From Stomoxys calcitrans (lineage: Eukaryota > Arthropoda > Insecta > Diptera > Muscidae), in NCBI RefSeq assembly GCF_963082655.1, contig NC_081555.1, positions 145,137,330 through 145,201,329 of the forward strand: a stretch of DNA of 64,000 bases. The letters are read 5' to 3'. The notes under the pieces were generated by a model. It was not told where the DNA came from and searched no databases. It was given only the letters and a program-made list of their open reading frames with translations. Positions within the stretch are counted from its first letter, which is position 1. Each line of letters opens with the position of its first letter. Shown piece by piece: positions 57,563 to 64,000 of the stretch. The translations under genes were made by a program, and so were the position numbers.

Positions 57563-58845
57563 CAAGAAAAAGCGTGCTAAGTTCGGCCGGGCCGAATCTT
57601 GAGAATCAACCACCATGGTTTCTGCTAAAATATGGAAGTTTTATCTTATTATACACCGATTTGGACCGTACTTAGCACAGTTATTGGTAGTCATAACAGA
57701 ACACTATGTGCTAAATTTTAGCCAAATCGGATGAAAATTAAGGCTTCCAGGGGTTCAAAAAGTCAAATCGGTAAATCGGTTCATATGGGAGCTATATCAG
57801 GTTCTTGACCCATTCGGACCGTACTCGCTGCAGTTTTTGAAAGTCGTAATTAAATACCATGAACAAAATTTCAGACAAATCGGATGAAAATTATGGCTTC
57901 CAGGGGCTCAAGAAATCAAATCTGGAGATCGGTTTATATGGGAGCTATATAAGGTTCTTGACCGATTTGGACCGTACTTAGGACCGTTGTTGTGGGTCAT
58001 TTCAGAACACTATGTGCAAAGTTTCAGCCGAATCGGATGAAAATTGACGCTTCCCGCGCCTCAAGAAGTCAAATCGGGAGGTCCGTTTATATGGGAGCTA
58101 TATCAGGTTCTTGACCCATTTTGACCGTACTCGCTGCAGTTTTTGGAAGTCGTAACAAAATACCATGAACAAAATTTCAGCTAAAGCGGATGAAAATTAA
58201 GGCTTCCAGGGGCTTAAGAAGTCAAATTGGGAGATCGGTTTATATGGGAGCTATATCAGGCTCTTGACCTATTTTCTACCGTACCCGCTGCAGTTTTTGA
58301 ATGTCGTAACAAAATACCATGAACAAAATTTCAGCCAAATCGGATGAAAATTGAGGCTTCCAAGGGCTCAAGAAATCAAATCTGGAGATCGGTTTATATG
58401 GGAGCTATATAAGGTTCTTGACCGATTTGGACCGTACTAAGCACAGTTGTTGTGGGTCATTTCAGAACATTATATGCAAGGTTTCAGCCAAATCGGATGA
58501 AAATTGTGGCTTCCAGGGCCTCAAAGTCAAATCGGGAAATCGGTTTATATGGGAGCTGTATCCAAATCTGAACCGATATAGCCCATTTGCAATCCCCATC
58601 GACCTACTTGCAATCCCCACGCGACTAGCTTGACGCATTCGGCCGTTATCGTGATTTCAACAGACGGACAGACGGTCGAACATGGCTAGATCGACTCAGA
58701 ATGTCGAGACTCGGGATGTCAAAACTCAGGATGTCGAGACTTAGGATGTCATGACTCATGATGTCAAGACTCAGGATGTCGAGACGATCGGATTAAACGG
58801 AATGACTAGATTAGTATACCCCCATCCTACAGTGGTGGGTATAAT
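57563..58845 (+). repeat. A1d element, complete
   Basis: The left end is aacaagaaaaagcgtgctaa, then gttcggccgggccgaatctt. Monomers have their own text (tcaggttcttgacccattcg, aaaatttcagacaaatcgga, ggcttccaggggctcaagaa). The right end is acagacggacagacggtcga, atggctagatcgactcagaa and catcctacagtggtgggtat. It includes a 15-bp minisatellite in the right-end block. Confidence 0.9.
58701..58775. repeat. 15-bp minisatellite, five units
   Basis: Consensus atgtcgagactcagg in five exactly 15-bp units with one to four substitutions each. It is derived from the A1 right-end text actcagaatgtcgagacgat. Confidence 0.92.
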
Positions 58846-59475
58846 AGGAAGGGTGGACATTTGGTAAAGTGATGAAGTGTGTGTGTATGTGTATGTGTGG
58901 CGGCAGCTGGTGTTATGGCCCCACTTTAATGTGTTTTTTCCCCGAACCCTGGAGGTTGTAAACTGAGTGCAGAGTTACAGTCTAAGCCAGGTACGTTTTT
59001 TAATAGAGCTAAAGCTATATTGAGCCGATCTAAAAAATAATCTTAAGATACCCAGATTAGGTGAATTTTGAACTTAAACCACTACAGTGATCAAACAACC
59101 TTCTCTTTATAGCCATGATACTTCGATAGTGTCATACACTACCTTAACATATTTTGCACTTGACTCGGTATAGAAAAGTAAATGGATTTCTGAAATTTTG
59201 CTCACCAGATCTCAACACCATATAACAAAGTCATTACCAAATGAGCTTAGACACGATGGCAACAACCGTGGGACAGGATTATCCCCTTAATAACAAAATA
59301 TTTCAAACCCTCAACCCTAACAAAATGATACTATTCTCATTTTTTGCAATGAACATAATATCATAATTGTAGGTAAATTTCCTAATCAAAACCCTACAAA
59401 TAAATAAAAGATACAAACATCTTTTTCATTCCCATATTTCCAATTGCGCAAATTTTTCCCAAAATAATTTTTTTT
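58846..59475. other. AT-rich spacer, nothing recognised
   Basis: A short TGTGTGTATGTGTATGTGTG tract lies at 58878-58898. No gene or repeat homology. Confidence 0.55.
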
Positions 59476-59477
59476 TT

Positions 59478-60875
59478 ATACCCACCACCGAAGGATGGGG
59501 GTATATTCATTTTGTCATTCCGTTTGCAACACATCGAAATATCCATTTCCGACCCTATAAAGTATATATATTCTTGATCAGCGTGAAAATCTAAGACGAT
59601 CTAGACATGTCCGTCCGTCTGTCTGTTGAAATCACGCTACAGTCTTTAAAAATTGAGATATTGAGCTGAAATTTTGCACAGATTCTTTTTTTGTCCATAA
59701 GCAGGTTAAGTTCGAAGATGGGCTATATCGGACTATATCTTGATATAGCCCCCATATAGACCGATCCGCCGATTTAGGGTCTTAGGCCCATAAAAGCCAC
59801 ATTTATTGTCCGATTTTGCTGAAATTTGGGACAGTGAGTTGCGTTGGGCCCTTCGACATCCTTCGTCAATTTGGCTCAGATCGGTCCAAATTTCGATATA
59901 GCTGCCATATAGACAGATCCTCAGATTTAGGGTCTTAGGCCCATAAAAGCCACATTTATTATCCGATTTTGCTGAAATTTGGAACAGTGAGTTGCGTTGA
60001 GCCCTTTGACATCCTTCGTCAATTTGGTCCAGATCGGTCCAAATTTGGATATAGCTGCCATATAGACCGATCCTCCGATTTATGGTCTTAGGCCCATAAA
60101 AGCCACATTTATTATCCGATTTTGCTGAAATTTGGGACAGTGAGTTGCGATGAGCCCTTCGACATCCTTCGTCAATTTGGCCCAGATCGGTCTAAATTTG
60201 GATATAGCTGCCATATAGACCGATCCTCCGATTTATGGTCTTACGCCCATAAAAGCCACATTTATTATCCGATTTTGCTGAAATTTGGGACAGTGAGTTG
60301 CGTTGAGCCCTTCGACATTCTTCGTCAATTTGGCTCAGATCGGTCCAAATTTGGATATAGCTGCCATATAGACCGATCCTCCGATTTATGGTCTTAGGCC
60401 CATAAAATCCACATTTATTATCCGATTTTGCTGAAATTTAGGACAGTGATTTGCCTTAGGCCCTTCGATATCTTTCTTCTATTTGGCCCTGATCGGTCCA
60501 GATTTGGATATAGCTGCCATATAGACCGATCTTTCAATTTAAGGTTTTGGGCTCATAAAAAGCGCATTTTTTGTCCGATGTCGACGAAATTTGGGACAAT
60601 GACTTGTGTTGGGCCCTTCGATATTTGTCTTCAATTTGGCTCAGATCGGTCCAGATTTGGATATAGCTGCCATATAGACCGATCTCTCGGTTGAACAATG
60701 ACTTGTACTTATAAGCATTTGGTCTAAATCGGATGATATCTATAGAGCTGCTATGGGGCTTAAGGTATGCATTTTTCACTGGATTTTGACGAAATGTGGT
60801 TCACATATATACCCGAGGTGGTGGGTATCCAAAGTTCGGCCCGGCCGAACTTAACGCCTTCTTACTTGTTTTTTG
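59478..60875 (-). repeat. A1b element, complete (about 1.40 kb)
   Basis: The left end is tttatacccaccaccgaagg, then gtcattccgtttgcaacaca and gtccgtccgtctgtctgttg. Monomer cores lie at about 59894, 60047, 60200, 60353, 60506 and 60659, exactly 153 bp apart. The right end is acccgaggtggtgggtatcc, then aagttcggcccggccgaact and taacgccttcttacttgttt. The 91- and 88-codon frames at 60122 and 60428 are repeat translations. This is the cleanest complete array in the window. Confidence 0.95.
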
Positions 60876-60879
60876 ATAA

Positions 60880-61660
60880 ATAAGACGATAACCCACATTT
60901 GTAATGGAATATCCAAAACATTCTTCTTCAATTTCATTTTCCTTTCACATATGGAAACGATCAAGATTAGCCGATTGACCCAAAATATCTCGAAACAAGT
61001 GTAGCACATCTTTTGCTTAGCTTATCGGATATGTTTTTCTCCGTCTGCCAAAGTTTTTACCAAAAGCATGTTGGCCGCATTTGTGAAGAGAATATGTTAC
61101 ATGATTATTTATTTTTTGTTGCAGTTGTTTTTTGTGCTATCATACCAGTTTTTGTATTTTCCCACAGCTCAGCTATAGTGTAGCAAATTAATAAATTTAT
61201 TTAGTGGCCATAAGTCAGTTTCACTTCGAGAATGTTTCCCATACGAGATAAGTAGATTGTAATATAAATAAGCTTGTAATGGTCTTTAGACTAGAATATG
61301 ATTATTTTGTCTAAAACTTTTTGGCCAACAAGAATTATGCTTAATCAGATTTAGCATAAAAATGACCAAGATAATGAATAAGTCAGGGAAATAACTAAAA
61401 TTGGTAAGTAAAGAAAAGGATTTTATTTAATTCTGTGTTGATTAAATCTCAAGCTCGAGGTTAAGGTAAAATTGTTATTTATTTATTTATATTCAATATT
61501 TCGTCCTTTCGTTTAAGGACATTATTATCATATTCGATTTTGGAAAAACAGATTGCCCAATCGATTAGAGTCTTAAAAATTTTCGAAACTTACAGCAGCT
61601 CTAAGTTGATCACAGAGTTTATTTCTCAGTATGTTGTTATGCGGCGAACACCGACGACGA
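60880..61660. other. AT-rich spacer, nothing recognised
   Basis: It contains tttatttatttatattcaat near 61480. No gene, RNA or repeat supported. Confidence 0.55.
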
Positions 61661-61662
61661 CT

Positions 61663-61918
61663 TGCGCCCTCTAGAGGCTCAAGAAGTCAAAATCCGATAT
61701 CGGTTTATATGGCAGCTTTACCAAAACAATCCCAACTGACCTCCACTTATAGGAAGTATTTATGCAGCATTTCAAGCACCTAGCTATGACTAAATCAACT
61801 AAGAATGTCAAGACGATCGAGAATATACATACTTTGTTGGTTCTCAGTTCTATATTTCGATGTGTCACAAACGGAATGAGGAAATTAGTATACCCCTATC
61901 GTATGGTGGAGGGTATAA
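61663..61918 (+). repeat. A1a right-hand fragment
   Basis: It has one partial monomer (gcgccctctagaggctcaag, cggtttatatggcagcttta) and the right end (agaatgtcaagacgatcgag, then acccctatcgtatggtggag and ggtataaaaaag). The (gacg)n tract is lost. Confidence 0.85.
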
Positions 61919-61938
61919 AAAAGAATGTGGCAGCCACG

Positions 61939-61966
61939 CACAGTGGGCCAAATGGCAAAAAAATTG
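61939..61966. repeat. RSS-like transposon terminus
   Basis: CACAGTG (61939-61945) is the consensus heptamer of recombination signal sequences. A 12-nt spacer follows, then AAAAAATTG, an A-rich stretch in the place of a nonamer. Chance occurrence of a heptamer is not negligible. Its position at a visible repeat boundary and the RAG1-like frame in the same element give it weight. Confidence 0.5.
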
Positions 61967-63290
61967 GAAATAAGTCTACAACTTTTTATCTGTTGATTTT
62001 AGCCATACAAAATGTTCTAGACATTTGTAGAGGAGGACATAGGCTTTCAGAAAAGTGCTGTTGTTGGTCCATATCTTTAATACAGGGTGAGCTACAGGGT
62101 GTCAAAGTTGACCACTTTTGACTTCTCCAAGCTTCTGGGGGCCATAACTTTTGATCTACTCAACCGATTTACATGATTTAGGACTCTAGAGAAAGAGCTT
62201 GACAAGATCTAAAAAACTTATGCATAAAGTACCATGCCATCGTGTACTGTTAAGGAGTTATGAATTGTTTAATTTTAAAATATGAAAATTTGGCCTTGGT
62301 TTTTTTCAGTGTTTTTCAATATGAAAAATATTTTTTTTGTCAAAAAATTGCAAAATTTTTCAAAAAAGATACTCCCATTTCCTTTAAGTTTTCGCAAACT
62401 TTGGCCATCAAAGCATTATCATTTCTTTCCATTTTCACAAAGTCGAGGTATTAAGAAAAGTTTTAAGTGCTAATTTGGCTAATTTCGATATCAAACAACA
62501 CCGTTATCTTAAGACCAAAATGGCCAATTTTTTTACTAAACATCAAAAGTTTCTCACTGGAAAAAAAGTTCCACGGGGATTTTTTCGCTTTTTTTGAACT
62601 TAAATGAAAGCTTAAAATGTTCCCAACATTTTAAGGTATGTCTCGCCATATCCTAGCCATAAATGAGATCGTAGCGATCAAAATACTGAAAAAAGTCAAT
62701 TTTCAAGTAGTGCTATATTCATTGCTAAAAAACAAGTATTACGTCACATTTTATTGCAAAGATGTTAAATAAACTTTTATTTGGTAACACTTCTTCTACA
62801 AAACACAAAAAGAATCATGGAAATATCTCTATTCTATTCCATTTTATGGAACCGGCAATAAAAAAGTCAATTTTTCAAAAAAGTCGAATTTCCCAAATTT
62901 TGTTTTTGTTGTCCTAATTGCACATGACACACTATAGCCATATTTACGCAACATACCTTATCGTAAAGGAAATTTTCATACCTTTCCAACGATGTATAAA
63001 ACATTTCTCAACTCGGATTCTATCTACTCTAAAATTCATTTACACTTCATTAAACTCTATATAAAAATGTCTATTTGTGAAATGGAACCTTATATGGGGC
63101 CTACACTAAAACATTGATAGATTTGCCCAGGGTTTACAATACAAATGTGTTAGAATAAAAAAAGGTCTCCTGCCAAAGTTTAAAAAAATTGGAATAAAAA
63201 TATGTGTTTTAGAGCGAAAACACTTCGCATCGGCGTGCGTTTATATGTATATTAGCTACTCCCAAAATAAAAAAGCATTTTAGTTTTGTA
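61967..63290. other. Non-coding part of the Transib-like element
   Basis: AT-rich with many A and T runs. The 119-codon (61762-62121) and 64-codon plus-strand frames have no domains and cross the element boundary or are low-complexity. It would be the 3' untranslated region and terminus of the minus-strand transposase gene. Confidence 0.45.
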
Positions 63291-64000
63291 TTATTTGATT
63301 TTATTCTCTACCAAATAATCTAAGGTATCAAAATTTAAAAGCTCTTTAATTTGAATGGCATCGGGATCGTCCTTATCTATATCGTCACATATTTTTGGTA
63401 GCCATTTAGTTCTGATGCTGTATAGTACCGGATCAGACGATAACAATAAATATTGAAGTAAATCATAATTTTGGTTAAATTTGGTGCTCTTTCGGGTATT
63501 GAAAAGCCGGAACTGTTTAACATCTCTATTACGGGATTCCTGAGCTTCTTCTGTAAGTTCTCCTAACGGAAGTATGTTGTATTCCACAATTTCCTTGCCA
63601 TGATGTAAGACTTTATGTACTGTCGGTGTTAAAGCTTTCCACGAATATAAATCAGATAAAATGTTTTTTGTGTCATTACTATAAGCTTCAAATTTGGTTG
63701 AATTTATCATCTTTTTGCTATTGATTACAGCCAAAATCACTTTGAATCGTCTTAGCAAGTGTTCATCAAGACCGGTTATTTTAGATGTCGATACGGGGTC
63801 CTCAAAAAACCGCCTTGCCGAGTTGCCATCATTTGTGCTTCCGTATCCGTAAAGAGGTTTATCTATTATAAGTCCCTTTTGTTTAAACTCCAACTGGATT
63901 CGATTCTTCTCTTCCTGCCTCATTTTGTGAAGATCTTGGTTGTTTCTAGCAGAGACATCGCGGTTTCCAGGGCTAGTCCGATATTTAAGGTCATACGATA
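63291..64000 (-). CDS. RAG1/Transib-like transposase, C-terminal part (partial)
   Basis: The frame is open from the right window edge to TAA at 63291 (about 236 codons visible). The ATG at 63923 is internal and probably not the start. From memory of the family, the order of conserved text matches the C-terminal core of RAG1 and Transib transposases. GNRDVSARNNQDLHKMRQEE is followed by a short basic stretch, a GLIIDKP segment and STNDGNSARRFF, and then helices. Next is TPTVHKVLHHGKEIVE, LPLGELTEEAQESRN and a NTRKSTKFNQNYDLLQYLLL segment. In TEEAQESRN, counting from that ATG, E126 aligns with the third catalytic acid (E962 of human RAG1). The two catalytic aspartates would lie upstream, outside the window. 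Alternative: an uncharacterised multi-copy arthropod protein family. No stop or frameshift is visible. Confidence 0.6.
   Translation of the reverse strand, partial: SYDLKYRTSPGNRDVSARNNQDLHKMRQEEKNRIQLEFKQKGLIIDKPLYGYGSTNDGNSARRFFEDPVSTSKITGLDEHLLRRFKVILAVINSKKMINSTKFEAYSNDTKNILSDLYSWKALTPTVHKVLHHGKEIVEYNILPLGELTEEAQESRNRDVKQFRLFNTRKSTKFNQNYDLLQYLLLSSDPVLYSIRTKWLPKICDDIDKDDPDAIQIKELLNFDTLDYLVENKIK

Larger units (their letters stand above)
61939..64000 (-). mobile_element. Transib/RAG1-like DNA transposon, one end and 3' half, runs off the window
   Basis: It begins CACAGTGGGCCAAATGGC, right after the A1a fragment and a GC-rich ccacg pentamer (61934-61938) that could be a 5-bp target duplication. 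It includes 1.35 kb of AT-rich non-coding sequence and the open frame described below, which ends toward this terminus. Family knowledge: Transib elements have termini of CAC-type heptamers related to V(D)J recombination signals and make 5-bp GC-rich duplications. The other terminus lies beyond position 64000, so the boundary rests on one end only. Confidence 0.55.

Noticed and set aside
60122..60694. Long open frames of about 90 codons with repeated internal text
   Set aside because: They are translations of 153-bp tandem monomers. The period is a multiple of three, so a frame stays open through many units without being a gene. The same applies at 729-1430, 8984-9439, 46304-46608 and 54768-55091.
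59760..60700. CRISPR-like regular repeats
   Set aside because: The whole 153-bp unit repeats, with no unique spacers and no cas genes, in a eukaryotic repeat context.
60840..60875. Helitron 3' end (hairpin followed by a short tail)
   Set aside because: The hairpin is present, but it is not followed by CTRR near a T, and no TC start or Rep/helicase frame is visible. A Helentron relationship stays a hypothesis only.
62260..62473. Two overlapping Phe/Lys-rich plus-strand frames
   Set aside because: AT-rich low-complexity sequence inside the non-coding part of the Transib-like element; no domain.

Overview
The window looks like nuclear DNA of a higher fly, most likely a calyptrate such as a muscid. 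The arguments are the AT-rich background, tRNA-derived SINEs, Tc1/mariner MITEs, RNase H-bearing LINE relics, and dense interspersed repeats built on a GATATAGCTGCCATATA-type core. I identify the organism from these repeat styles, not from a host gene. No convincing host protein-coding exon, rRNA or functional tRNA gene was found: almost everything recognisable is transposable-element DNA, often nested.

Layout. 1-9.4 kb: internally repetitive elements (called A1 and A2 here) around a broken, chimeric LINE (3.8-6.5 kb). 9.39-21.03 kb: a complete, apparently very young 11.6 kb Gypsy-type LTR retrotransposon on the minus strand, inserted in an A1 repeat. It has 2.95 kb LTRs, a 4-bp AAAT target duplication, a lysine-tRNA primer site, a Gag with an N-terminal RING-H2 finger, and an intact Pol in the -1 frame behind a textbook A_AAA_AAC slippery site and stem-loop. 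21-36 kb: more A1/A2 arrays, SINEs, a second LINE relic and a MITE. 36.5-45.4 kb: a different degenerate tandem-monomer family (B), an RTE-like LINE relic, a palindromic mariner derivative and a second MITE. 45.7-53 kb: a long A1-type array, then relics of two further LINEs. 53.1-61.9 kb: four long A1 elements or fragments, a mariner relic and a third copy of the first LINE family. 61.94 kb to the right edge: the end of a transposon starting with CACAGTG and carrying the 3' half of an open frame that resembles RAG1/Transib transposases.

How parts relate. The LTR element has every cis signal I looked for except a polypurine tract at its 3' LTR, plus intact catalytic residues, so it may be or recently have been mobile. 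The A1 and A2 families share an architecture (one end a GC-rich palindrome, the other a TATACCC/GGGTATA end, tandem monomers between). Their monomer period stays at 152-153 bp across subfamilies with very different sequence. Because 153 is three times 51, these arrays create long spurious reading frames. Boundaries of repeats are good to roughly 10-30 bp unless stated otherwise; those of the LTR element, both MITEs and the mariner derivative were read to the base.
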